Positions 1-7,179 of a stretch of 28,613 nucleotides of DNA are shown here, piece after piece. The DNA lies in assembly GCA_964441455.1 (NCBI GenBank), contig CAYTUX010000005.1:1-28613 (forward strand). Direction: 5' to 3'. How positions within the stretch are numbered: position 1 is the stretch's first letter; each line of letters starts with the position of its first letter. The position numbers and the translations under genes are program-made. The stretch comes from JAQICX01 sp964441455 (GTDB lineage: Bacteria; Verrucomicrobiota; Kiritimatiellia; JAQICX01). The notes beneath the pieces were generated by a model that saw nothing but the letters and a program-made list of their open reading frames with translations, made no database searches and was not told the DNA's origin.

Positions 1-105
1 ATCAATAGAATTAGGGATTGACTTTTTGTTTTTTGCCCAGCTACTAAAAGAAAAGAGAAATGTAAGTTTGTTAAATATTTTTTATACTTTAGTAGCTGGG
101 GTGAT
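1..105 (+). repeat. Hairpin repeat B, copy 1 (inverted copy at 12319-12425)
   Basis: This stretch recurs in reverse complement at 12319-12425 with one substitution and a two-base difference in a T run. It contains perfect 13-bp arms, CCCAGCTACTAAA at 36-48 and TTTAGTAGCTGGG at 88-100, so a single strand could fold into a large hairpin with a loop of about 39 nt. Weaker similarity continues past 105 up to the next palindromic element (a gaaaatta-tttt stretch followed by ggcgg in both copies). The copy starts at the window edge and may extend further left. It encodes no protein and looks like a non-autonomous repeat. Confidence 0.9.
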
Positions 106-134
106 CCAGCAAGGCGGGATGAAAATTAGTTTTG

Positions 135-220
135 GCGGACGCCGAGGACGGCATCCCTCCCGACTTGCAAACAAACGTTAGAATGCACTTCGGGAGGGTC
201 AGCGTCCTCGCTGACCGAAA
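135..220 (+). repeat. GC-rich palindromic element A, copy 1
   Basis: This is a GC-rich island in AT-rich DNA. It shares the opening gcggacgccg-ggacggcatccctcccg pattern and the closing gaccgaaa with the element at 809-922. It can fold into a left hairpin (GCCG-AGGA-CGGC), a central stem (CCCTCCCG with CGGGAGGG) and a right hairpin (GGTCAGCG-TCCT-CGCTGACC). The two terminal loops, AGGA and TCCT, are complementary. It resembles the repeated extragenic palindromes common in bacterial intergenic DNA. No function can be assigned. Confidence 0.85.
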
Positions 221-396
221 AGGGCATTCAACCAGAAAAACATAGTAAAGCCAGTTATTTCTAATTTTTTTCTTTTCTTATTATAGAAAATTGTTAATAT
301 TTGTTTTTGATTGGAATAATAAATTTCATTAATTATGATAATTTGATAATATATTTTAAATTAAGAATTGTATAAGAGATATGAAAACATGAAACA

Positions 397-490
397 TTGA
401 ACGCTGATTACACAGATTAAGCGGATCTAACACGGATATATAATAAATATATCTGTGAAAATCTGTTCAATCTGCATTATCCGTGTTCAA
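397..490. repeat. Long imperfect inverted repeat of (cac)ggat/agat units
   Basis: The two halves begin and end with TTGAAC/GTTCAA and are reverse complements with mismatches. The left half carries cacagatt, gcggat and cacggatatat; the reversed right half carries gcagatt, aacagat and cacagatatat at matching positions. The units also resemble each other as short degenerate direct repeats. Repeats with this wording are, to my knowledge, widespread in intergenic DNA of unrelated bacteria, so this is annotated only as an extragenic repeat. Confidence 0.7.
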
Positions 491-808
491 ACTTGATATT
501 AATATTATTTATGAATATATGGGCAGTACTAAACTCTGGTTATGTAAAAAGTTTTATGAAAAAAATGTTCCGGTCACTGCTGAGACCGGCTACAGGTGTG
601 AGTCAGCAAGATGAATGCTGTTTTGCGAATTGATAATTGTAGCCAAGATCAGCCTGTCCAGCTATCAAACCCCCTACGGGCAATATTTGGCAGCTGTGGC
701 AGACCTCGGGAAGAAAAACGCATAGGGAGAAGATAAAAAATGTATTTACCCGGCTAATGGTACTGTCAAAAATTTATGAAAGATATGAAAACTAAAAGTT
801 TTCTAATT
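491..808. other. Gene-free leader segment with small hairpins, no identified RNA family
   Basis: No supportable coding region is seen. Visible structures are a 6-bp hairpin CCGGTC-actgctga-GACCGG at 570-589 and a CAGC/GCTG stem at 604-620. The motif CATAGGGAgAAGAtAAAA at about 720-737 echoes the start of the conserved element at 931-1012. GGTACTGTCAAAAA at 759-772 resembles GGTACAGTCAAAAA at 28450-28463, next to the other copy of that element. The stretch could be a transcribed leader of the receptor operon or a degraded repeat. I could not match it to a known riboswitch. Confidence 0.4.
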
Positions 809-922
809 GCGGACGCCGGGGACGGCATCCCTCCCGTGTGAACCTTGCAGGTTAATGCTAGATTGCAGCTTTAACAGGGAGGGTTATCCAGTTACTACGT
901 CTTAATAGCTGGATGACCGAAA
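809..922 (+). repeat. GC-rich palindromic element A, copy 2
   Basis: This is the second copy of the element at 135-220. The left part is nearly identical (gcggacgccgg-ggacggcatccctcccg), the middle is unrelated, and the right part ends in the same gaccgaaa. The central CCCTCCC/GGGAGGG stem is kept. The right hairpin is rebuilt from different bases (ATCCAG with CTGGAT, longer loop), so the fold rather than the sequence is conserved. It lies directly upstream of the 931-1012 element and the receptor gene. Confidence 0.75.
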
Positions 923-930
923 TACAACAA

Positions 931-1012
931 AAAACATAGGGATAAGACAAAATAGTCTGTATACTGTTTATTTAAAACGAAATAGGTCTGTTAAGAGTGG
1001 AAATTTTTTGAC
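931..1012 (+). promoter_or_regulatory. Conserved upstream element D, copy 1
   Basis: The core (942-1012, 71 bp) matches the reverse complement of 28456-28526 at 63 of 71 positions by my count, with no gaps. The A-rich lead-in (aaaaaacatagggg/cagaggg) is also similar. In both copies the element ends TTTTTGAC exactly 29 nt before an ATGAAA start codon, here that of the TonB-dependent receptor. The AGAC-aaaata-GTCT part can form a small hairpin. It may be a regulatory leader or promoter region shared by two operons, or a mobile palindromic repeat that landed at equivalent sites. I see no convincing -35/-10 pair. Confidence 0.6.
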
Positions 1013-1041
1013 AGAATCAGAAAATTAAAAAGGTAAATGAA

Positions 1042-3051
1042 ATGAAAAAGGTAAGATTAAAAATTGTTCTTTCAGCAATAATTTTAACAAGTATTGCTTA
1101 TGGAGCCGAAACAAACAAACTAGATGTAGTAAATTTAAGACCCATATTAATTTCTGCGCGTGGTTTTGAAACAGCCATAGACCTTATTCCGGGCGGAGCA
1201 GATGTAATCTCCTCCGAGGAAGTTCAATTGTTGACCCCGTTCAGCATTCCGAATATTTTAGATCTTCTTCCGGGTGTCAGCAAGAGATCTGATAGCGGAT
1301 GGGGATCGGACATCAATATTCGTGGTTTGAGTCATGACTCAATTGTGTTTCTGATTGACGGAAACAGATTAATTTCCGCAACAGATATCAATGGTCAATA
1401 TGGTCTTGTTCTTCCCCAATCAATTGATAGAATAGAGGTATTAAAAGGTCCCATATCATCATTATATGGGTCAGGAACTATTGGTGGTGTTGTAAATGTA
1501 ATCACAAAGAATGGTTATTTTTCTGATGAGCCGGTTGTAAGCGGAAACTTTTTTACGGGATTTGATTCAAATCCCGGCGGGATGACAATGTATGGTAACA
1601 TAAGTTATAACAGCAAAGATTATTATCTTTTTGCAAGCGGCGGCACAAGATCATATGAGTCATATAAAGATGGTGATGGCAAAGAGATGACAAACAGCCA
1701 ATTTGGTGATTATGAGACAGCCTTAAAAGGTGGGTTTAGAGAGAGTTTAAATAATTATACAGAAGCACAGATTCAATATTACAAGGGAACAGAAATCGGT
1801 ATTCCAGGCAGTGATGCACCATTTCCTAGCCAGGCACAGGTAACATACCCGCAGCTGCATAGGCAGTTATATGAAATAAAACACACATATAATCCTAATG
1901 GTGATATATTCAGCAAAATGAGCATCAATGCATTTTATCAGTTCAATGACAGAGATGTAAGAGTGGATTTGCCGGAGTCTATGCCGATTGAAACAATCAG
2001 ACCGACAGCAGATCACACAATGTACGGAAGCAAATGGCAGAATATATTTGTTTTAAGCGATCACACTTTTAACGCAGGTCTGGATTTCTGGAACAGGAGT
2101 TACGAAGGATCCAGGACCAAGTATCTTCGTAACGGCAATGAAATGACAGACAAGCCTTTACCTGATGCATACAAAATTTCAGCAGGGGCATTTGCCGAAG
2201 ATACATGGCAGGTGACAGAACCACTGACAGTTAATATTGGCGGACGAGTTGATTACATATATATAGACAACGAATCAACTCCCCAATACGATGCAGGGCA
2301 CAGTGATGACGTAAGCTGGAATGCTCATATCGGTTCATCATATATGGTTACAGAAGCATTTTCAATTAACGGCATTCTTGCATCCGGATACAGAACACCA
2401 ACACTGACAGAGCTATATAAATACATTATACTTGGAGGAGGTGTTGTTAAACTTGGTAATCCGAATCTTGATCCCGAGCAATCGCTATTTATGGAGTTGA
2501 ATTTAAACTATTCTTCAGATATATTTGACATAACTTTAGCAGGATTTTATAATGATCTGGACAACTTGATTGTAGAAAACAAAGTCGAAGAAAATCTATA
2601 TATTAATGAGAATATATCAGAAGCAGAGATATATGGTACCGAATTAAGTATGAATATATATATATCAGATTTATGCAAAATTTATGGTAATATTGCATAT
2701 ACATATGGTAAGAACACCATTACCGATGAATACCTTCCGACAATTGCACCTCTTAATGGTTTAATCGGTTTAAGAACATCGCAATTTAATGGATTCTGGG
2801 GATTATGCCAACTGCAATGGGCTGCTCAGCAGAACAAAACACCTGATAATGTTGATCATTCATCATCTTGGGCAACCGTTGATCTGCGTTTTGGATATAA
2901 CTTTGAACAAAACAGAGCACTTAGCAAATTTTACATAGGTATAGATAATATTTTTGACAGAGAATATTCAGAGTATCTAACAGCATCGAGAGGCTTTGTA
3001 TTCAACGAGCCGGGGCGTAATTTTGTTTTGGGATACGAAGTAGAGTTTTAA
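1042..3051 (+). CDS. TonB-dependent outer-membrane receptor
   Basis: This is an outer-membrane beta-barrel importer driven by TonB, of the BtuB/CirA type and typical size (669 aa). A signal peptide spans residues 1-22, with likely cleavage after IAYGA. The plug domain covers roughly residues 30-160, with the classic DLLPGV, INIRGL, IDRIEVLKGP, SLYGSGTIGGVVNVITK wording. The rest is barrel, and it ends in a terminal phenylalanine as expected for outer-membrane insertion. No clear TonB box is visible. The start is supported by AAAAGG about 9 nt upstream. It leads a plus-strand set with a UroD-family protein, an I42-like inhibitor and a lyase, with 33 bp to the next gene. The substrate is unknown: a corrinoid would fit the neighbouring methyltransferase-like gene, and an oligosaccharide would fit the lyase. 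Confidence 0.93.
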   Translation: MKKVRLKIVLSAIILTSIAYGAETNKLDVVNLRPILISARGFETAIDLIPGGADVISSEEVQLLTPFSIPNILDLLPGVSKRSDSGWGSDINIRGLSHDSIVFLIDGNRLISATDINGQYGLVLPQSIDRIEVLKGPISSLYGSGTIGGVVNVITKNGYFSDEPVVSGNFFTGFDSNPGGMTMYGNISYNSKDYYLFASGGTRSYESYKDGDGKEMTNSQFGDYETALKGGFRESLNNYTEAQIQYYKGTEIGIPGSDAPFPSQAQVTYPQLHRQLYEIKHTYNPNGDIFSKMSINAFYQFNDRDVRVDLPESMPIETIRPTADHTMYGSKWQNIFVLSDHTFNAGLDFWNRSYEGSRTKYLRNGNEMTDKPLPDAYKISAGAFAEDTWQVTEPLTVNIGGRVDYIYIDNESTPQYDAGHSDDVSWNAHIGSSYMVTEAFSINGILASGYRTPTLTELYKYIILGGGVVKLGNPNLDPEQSLFMELNLNYSSDIFDITLAGFYNDLDNLIVENKVEENLYINENISEAEIYGTELSMNIYISDLCKIYGNIAYTYGKNTITDEYLPTIAPLNGLIGLRTSQFNGFWGLCQLQWAAQQNKTPDNVDHSSSWATVDLRFGYNFEQNRALSKFYIGIDNIFDREYSEYLTASRGFVFNEPGRNFVLGYEVEF

Positions 3052-3084
3052 ACAGGTACTAAATAAACAATAAAGGATATATAA

Positions 3085-4167
3085 ATGCAGGAATTAACAT
3101 CAAAAGAGAGAATAAGTAATATACTTGACAGAAAGCCCGTTGACAGAATCGGCTTATATGAACACTTCTGGGGAGACACCCTGAAAGTTTGGCAGAACGA
3201 AGGAAAAATTCAAGAAGGAGAAAGCTTAGGAGAGCACTTTGGACACGACATGGTAACATTATGGTGTTTTAATAACGTAGCAGATTTGGATTTTGAGCCA
3301 ATTATTATTGAAGAGGATGAAGAGACCATTTTGAAAAAAGATGGTAACGGTGCATTTCTGCGACAACACAAGCTGCATAATTCAACCCCCGAACATGTTG
3401 ACTTCACAGTCAAAGACAGAGCAACATGGAACGAGTATATAGTTCCTAAGCTAAAGCCGGAAACTCGAAGAATTAACTTTGATGGATATATTAATGCAAA
3501 AAAGCAGGCTTCAGACAATAACAGATTTTTTGTGTGGAGCGGGGTTAATGTTTTTGAATCCATGCACCCTGTTTGCGGACATGAAAATATGCTTATGGGA
3601 ATGGCTTTAGATCCCGACTGGGTTAAAGATATGGCTGACACATATGCAGACATGTTTATTAACATGTTTGAAGAGCTTGTTGCGAGAGCCGGCAAACCTG
3701 ATGGTGTATGGTTCTATGAAGATATGGGTTTTAAGCAGAGACCTTTTATGTCTCCGGATATGTACAGAGAATTAATAATGCCGGCTCACAAAAAGACCAT
3801 CGATTATGCTCACTCATTGGGTCTGCCTGTTATCATGCACTCGTGCGGATTTATCGAGCCTCTGCTGCCGGGTATGATAGAAGCAGGAATTGATTGCCTG
3901 CAGGTGCTTGAGGTTAAAGCCGGAATGGATCCAATAAGAATAAAAAAACAATTTGGTGACGATATTGTCATTTTTGGAGGCATGGATGCCAGAAACCTCG
4001 TTGCAAACGATATTGATGCAATTCAGAAAGAGCTTCATGAAAAGATACCTATACTAAAAGAGAACTACGGATACATTTTGCACTCCGACCATTCCATACC
4101 GACTAATACAAAATATGATACATACAGATATTTTGTTGATGAAGGTTTAAAGTTAGGAAAATACTAA
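3085..4167 (+). CDS. Uroporphyrinogen decarboxylase-family protein (MtaA-like methyltransferase type)
   Basis: This 360-aa protein is of the UroD superfamily TIM-barrel type. It begins TSKERISNILDRKPVDRIGL, as in the methyltransferase branch (MtaA/CmuA-like) rather than in heme-pathway HemE. It has the HxC zinc-ligand motif (H252-S-C254-G) with a further cysteine at 271, the arrangement used in corrinoid-dependent methyl transfer to thiols. GGMDARNL and HSDHSIPTN near the C terminus are also typical. PVC genomes often hold many such paralogs of unknown substrate. AAAGGA precedes the start. The gene is close behind the receptor (33 bp) and 11 bp ahead of the next gene, suggesting co-transcription. 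The family call is secure; the exact reaction is not. Confidence 0.88.
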   Translation: MQELTSKERISNILDRKPVDRIGLYEHFWGDTLKVWQNEGKIQEGESLGEHFGHDMVTLWCFNNVADLDFEPIIIEEDEETILKKDGNGAFLRQHKLHNSTPEHVDFTVKDRATWNEYIVPKLKPETRRINFDGYINAKKQASDNNRFFVWSGVNVFESMHPVCGHENMLMGMALDPDWVKDMADTYADMFINMFEELVARAGKPDGVWFYEDMGFKQRPFMSPDMYRELIMPAHKKTIDYAHSLGLPVIMHSCGFIEPLLPGMIEAGIDCLQVLEVKAGMDPIRIKKQFGDDIVIFGGMDARNLVANDIDAIQKELHEKIPILKENYGYILHSDHSIPTNTKYDTYRYFVDEGLKLGKY

Positions 4168-4178
4168 AGGATATAAAA

Positions 4179-4595
4179 ATGAGAAATATATATATGATTG
4201 GCATAATGATATCTGCTGCAGCCATATTATTTGGCTGTTCTTCAAAGAACTATACAATTGATGACAGCGGCAAAACACAGCAGCTGGCTTTAGATTCTGT
4301 TTTTACAATATCTCTTGAAGGAAATCCTACAACAGGTTATCTTTGGACTGATGCAACAGAATTCAACACATGTCTTACACAATTAAACAAGGGTGAAGAA
4401 TACGAGATGGATCCTAAATCAAATCAGCCTGCAGGCGGAGGTGGTATATATACCTTTAAATACAAAGTCAAGAGTGCCGGTGAAGCAGATTTAAAACTTG
4501 TATATTCCCGTCCATGGCTTCAGAACACACCACCTTTAAAAGAATTCACAATGAAAGTCATAGCTGGTACAATGGGAAGAATTGAAGCTGACTGA
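4179..4595 (+). CDS. Chagasin/I42-like inhibitor domain lipoprotein
   Basis: This 138-aa protein has a short signal peptide ending in the lipobox LFGC (Cys20), so it is probably membrane-anchored. The mature part carries the three loop signatures of the chagasin/I42 cysteine-protease inhibitor family: NPTTGY at 49-54, a glycine-rich loop GGGG at 86-89, and RPW at 111-113. In that family these loops block papain-like protease active sites. Similar domains also occur in bacterial envelope proteins with no known protease target. It is separated from the UroD-family gene by only 11 bp and lies 22 bp before the lyase gene. No protease is encoded in the window, so the partner is unknown. Confidence 0.82.
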   Translation: MRNIYMIGIMISAAAILFGCSSKNYTIDDSGKTQQLALDSVFTISLEGNPTTGYLWTDATEFNTCLTQLNKGEEYEMDPKSNQPAGGGGIYTFKYKVKSAGEADLKLVYSRPWLQNTPPLKEFTMKVIAGTMGRIEAD

Positions 4596-4617
4596 AATTG
4601 AAAAAGCTTAGATATAA

Positions 4618-5424
4618 ATGAAAACAACAATATTCACAGCAATCTTACTGTCTGGAGTTTCAACTTTTGCCGAGACAAACAAAAACAGTATTGTTAATGT
4701 AGACTTCAATTCAAATAAAATTGGTCCGTACACAAAAGAGATGTTAAAAAAAGACTTTCCTGCTCTAAAATGGCAAACGCTATATGACAGGTCAAAAATT
4801 GTTAAAGATTCCGACACAAAGAGAGGAAATGTTTTAAGTGTCACATACCCACGCAATTCCCTTGGTCCTCAAGAAGGAGGAATACAATTTATGATCTCCC
4901 TTCCGCCATCTGAAGAACTATGGCTATCTTATTATTTGAAATTTGAAAAAGGATTTGATTTTCGACTCGGAGGAAAACTTCCTGGACTGACAAGCGGCAA
5001 GGGTAAATTCACAGGCGGGCATAAACCAAAGAATGGAGAGGGTTGGAGTGCAAGATATATGTGGCGCAAGGATGGAGAGGGTGTAATTTATCTTTATTAC
5101 ATTGATATGTCCGGGAAATGGGGAGATAATATTAAATTAGATGATTTTCATTTCATACCAGGTAAATGGTATAACCTTGTTAAGCATATCAAGCTTAACA
5201 CAAACAGCAAAGCAGACGGGGTCATTGAAGTTTGGATTAATGGTGAAAAAAAACTTTCTCGTAATGATCTTAGACTGAGACTTGGAGACCTTGGATTAAT
5301 TGACTCATTCTACTTTTCAACATTTCATGGCGGCAATACAAGAGACTGGTCTCCATATGTTGAAAGCAGAGCACTATTTGATGATATAATTATCAGCACG
5401 CAACCTATCAAGTATAACAAATGA
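4618..5424 (+). CDS. Secreted PL14-like polysaccharide lyase
   Basis: This 268-aa protein has a signal peptide (1-18, STFA before ET). The mature part resembles family 14 polysaccharide lyases, which cleave alginate- or glucuronan-type uronic acid polymers by beta-elimination through a jelly-roll fold. Supporting segments are LSYYLKFEKGFDFRLGGKLPG, GEGWSARYMWRKDG with YLYY, PGKWYNLVKHIKLN, DGVIEVWINGEK and FYFSTFHGG. I cannot verify catalytic residues without an alignment. A carbohydrate-binding-only role is possible. The ribosome site is weak and translation may be coupled to the preceding gene (22-bp gap). It closes the plus-strand operon and faces the pseudo-kinase gene. Confidence 0.78.
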   Translation: MKTTIFTAILLSGVSTFAETNKNSIVNVDFNSNKIGPYTKEMLKKDFPALKWQTLYDRSKIVKDSDTKRGNVLSVTYPRNSLGPQEGGIQFMISLPPSEELWLSYYLKFEKGFDFRLGGKLPGLTSGKGKFTGGHKPKNGEGWSARYMWRKDGEGVIYLYYIDMSGKWGDNIKLDDFHFIPGKWYNLVKHIKLNTNSKADGVIEVWINGEKKLSRNDLRLRLGDLGLIDSFYFSTFHGGNTRDWSPYVESRALFDDIIISTQPIKYNK

Positions 5425-5477
5425 GGCTATTTAGTACTTTTTGTGGATGATTGAATAGCCCCGGGTGAAAATCGGGG
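5425..5477. terminator. Weak hairpins between convergent genes
   Basis: The 57-bp gap between two convergent genes holds a 7-bp inverted repeat (GGCTATT at 5425-5431, AATAGCC at 5454-5460) and an overlapping CCCCG/CGGGG stem (5459-5463 with 5473-5477). Neither is followed by a convincing T run, so a bidirectional terminator is only inferred from position. Confidence 0.35.
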
Positions 5478-5481
5478 AATA

Positions 5482-7179
5482 TTATGAGCAGATATTAACA
5501 ACGGCATTAACAAGTTCTGTAATATCATTTTCTTCATGTATGTAGCATGCATTATCAATTTCAGGAATATGATTTTTTTGTGTCTGATCAGATATCACTA
5601 TGATTGGTAAAGCTGTGTGCAATCTTCTGATTGCCATCAGCAGCCCCTGCCCATCCTGCTCAATAAGTTCTTCATTAATAATAAGGCAATCATACTGTTC
5701 CGTCTGATCTAAAGAGGTAAGTACATTAACAATATCTTCTGCTTTCTGAACATCAGCGCCATAGTCTGCAAGTACTTTTCCGATTTCCTTTTCAACTTCT
5801 GTAACATACAAAAGAATTTTTTTTGTTTCAAAAAAGGAGTGTAATTTTCTTGAATCTTCACCATCCTCAGACATATCAGTTCTTTGCAGGAACAGATTAC
5901 CTCTTGAAATACCGGGTAATAAAATTCTATACGAAGAATTCATTGAACTTGTAAATTTATCCAGTCTCCCATTAATATTCTGCAGCAACATAGTAATAAC
6001 CGACTCCATTGCTCCAGGAGCTCTAAATATTGCAGCCTGATTAATCTGCACACCATCTTCTGCCGAAGATGATGATTTAGGAGAGACATCCAACAGAATT
6101 TCCATTGCATATTGACTTTTGTCATCGAACTCATTAACTGAGATCTTTAATACTCCAGGAGCAGCCAATGTATCAACCAACAAAAGAGCCAAATTGATAA
6201 TTATTCTTTCCAACTGCAATCGATCTATTGTTATAGATAAGTTTTTAACACTATTATTTACAATAATGTTCCATTCATCACTTAAACTGTTTTTCAAAGT
6301 TCCTACAACAAAATCCAGATATTCTGATGCTGTTGTCGCATTTTGAATATCATGATTTGCCTCGGAGATCTTTAAAAGTTGGTCAGACAAGATAATTCCC
6401 CTATTCACACTCGTTTCAATTGCTTTAACAGACTCTTCTCTTTCAGGAACCTCCGGACAAAGTTTGCCAAGCAAAGATGTATGGACAGCTATATCACAAA
6501 GCAAACTATTTAAATCATTTGCAACACCCTTAGATATCTGACTAATTAAGGATAATTCAGCCACCTGACGACTTAACATCTTCTTCTTATTAGACTCTGT
6601 AATATCGCTTATGATGATAAGTTGAAGCTGTTCATTTATCTGCGACCTGAATCGGTAATATTGTTCAGACTTATCATTAACAGTTACTTTGACCTCCACC
6701 TCTCCAGGAGCATCTTGATCAAGCAAAATGCTTAAATGTTCATCGGTCAGTGTAGGGAAAATATCCTTCAAAGATAAATCATCAAGTTCAGGATACATTT
6801 CAAAATATTTTTCTGCAACCGGATTTTTAGCAAGAATCTTTCCTGAAAGATCTAACAGCAGAAGCCCATCTTGAAAGTAATCCATAGCCTGAACAAACCT
6901 GCCAACTCTTTTTTGACCCTCTAAGAGAACAGAATATCTAACAGTATAAAGACCAAAAGCTCCACCTATAAACATAAGTGCTAAAGTAATAGCCCATATT
7001 GAAAAGGCAAAAGGCTGAAAGATATCTTCAGATATATGATCTTGAGCAAACTCCAGCAAACCTGCAACAGCAACACTTACAATTGCAAACAGAATTATAA
7101 GCAATAGTGCATACTGCCAAGAGACAAGTGTCGGCCGATTCTTAAGTTCTTCTTTACTTATCTGCTGGTTTGACTGCAT
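5482..7179 (-). CDS. Membrane PAS/pseudo-histidine-kinase/pseudo-receiver protein
   Basis: This 565-aa protein has two membrane segments (about 22-44 and 58-80), a PAS-like domain (about 93-195), a kinase-like region (about 205-422) and a receiver-like domain (about 453-565). Every recognisable catalytic position is altered. The usual GVAHDFNNLL is GVANDLNSLL (218-227), replacing the phospho-accepting His with Asn221. The N-box asparagine aligns with Leu333. The DTGxGM box and glycine-rich lid cannot be found. In the receiver the acidic pair is Thr460-Glu461 and the phospho-acceptor Asp is Asn502. It is therefore probably a non-enzymatic scaffold or sensor descended from a hybrid kinase. It overlaps the secretin gene by 26 bp, is last in the minus-strand set and has only a GA-rich weak ribosome site, suggesting translational coupling. 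Confidence 0.85.
   Translation of the reverse strand: MQSNQQISKEELKNRPTLVSWQYALLLIILFAIVSVAVAGLLEFAQDHISEDIFQPFAFSIWAITLALMFIGGAFGLYTVRYSVLLEGQKRVGRFVQAMDYFQDGLLLLDLSGKILAKNPVAEKYFEMYPELDDLSLKDIFPTLTDEHLSILLDQDAPGEVEVKVTVNDKSEQYYRFRSQINEQLQLIIISDITESNKKKMLSRQVAELSLISQISKGVANDLNSLLCDIAVHTSLLGKLCPEVPEREESVKAIETSVNRGIILSDQLLKISEANHDIQNATTASEYLDFVVGTLKNSLSDEWNIIVNNSVKNLSITIDRLQLERIIINLALLLVDTLAAPGVLKISVNEFDDKSQYAMEILLDVSPKSSSSAEDGVQINQAAIFRAPGAMESVITMLLQNINGRLDKFTSSMNSSYRILLPGISRGNLFLQRTDMSEDGEDSRKLHSFFETKKILLYVTEVEKEIGKVLADYGADVQKAEDIVNVLTSLDQTEQYDCLIINEELIEQDGQGLLMAIRRLHTALPIIVISDQTQKNHIPEIDNACYIHEENDITELVNAVVNICS

Noticed and set aside
491..760. Cobalamin riboswitch upstream of the TonB receptor and methyltransferase-like genes
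   Set aside because: Context would fit and there are CCGG-type hairpins, but the conserved GCCACTG box and the ordered GGGAA / CCGGTGCGAATCCGG / GAGxCAGGAxACCTGCC pieces are not present. The CTGAGA resembling a TPP element is inside a simple hairpin loop.
1006..1041. Housekeeping promoter starting at TTGACA (1008-1013)
   Set aside because: With 16-18 bp spacing the -10 would fall on the ribosome site and start codon (no TATAAT-like box). In the inverted copy the TATAAT overlaps the ATG at a spacing of 24.
3210..3695. 161-aa open frame antisense to the UroD-family gene
   Set aside because: The opposite strand carries a clear conserved protein; this frame is Ser/Leu-rich with no recognisable domain.
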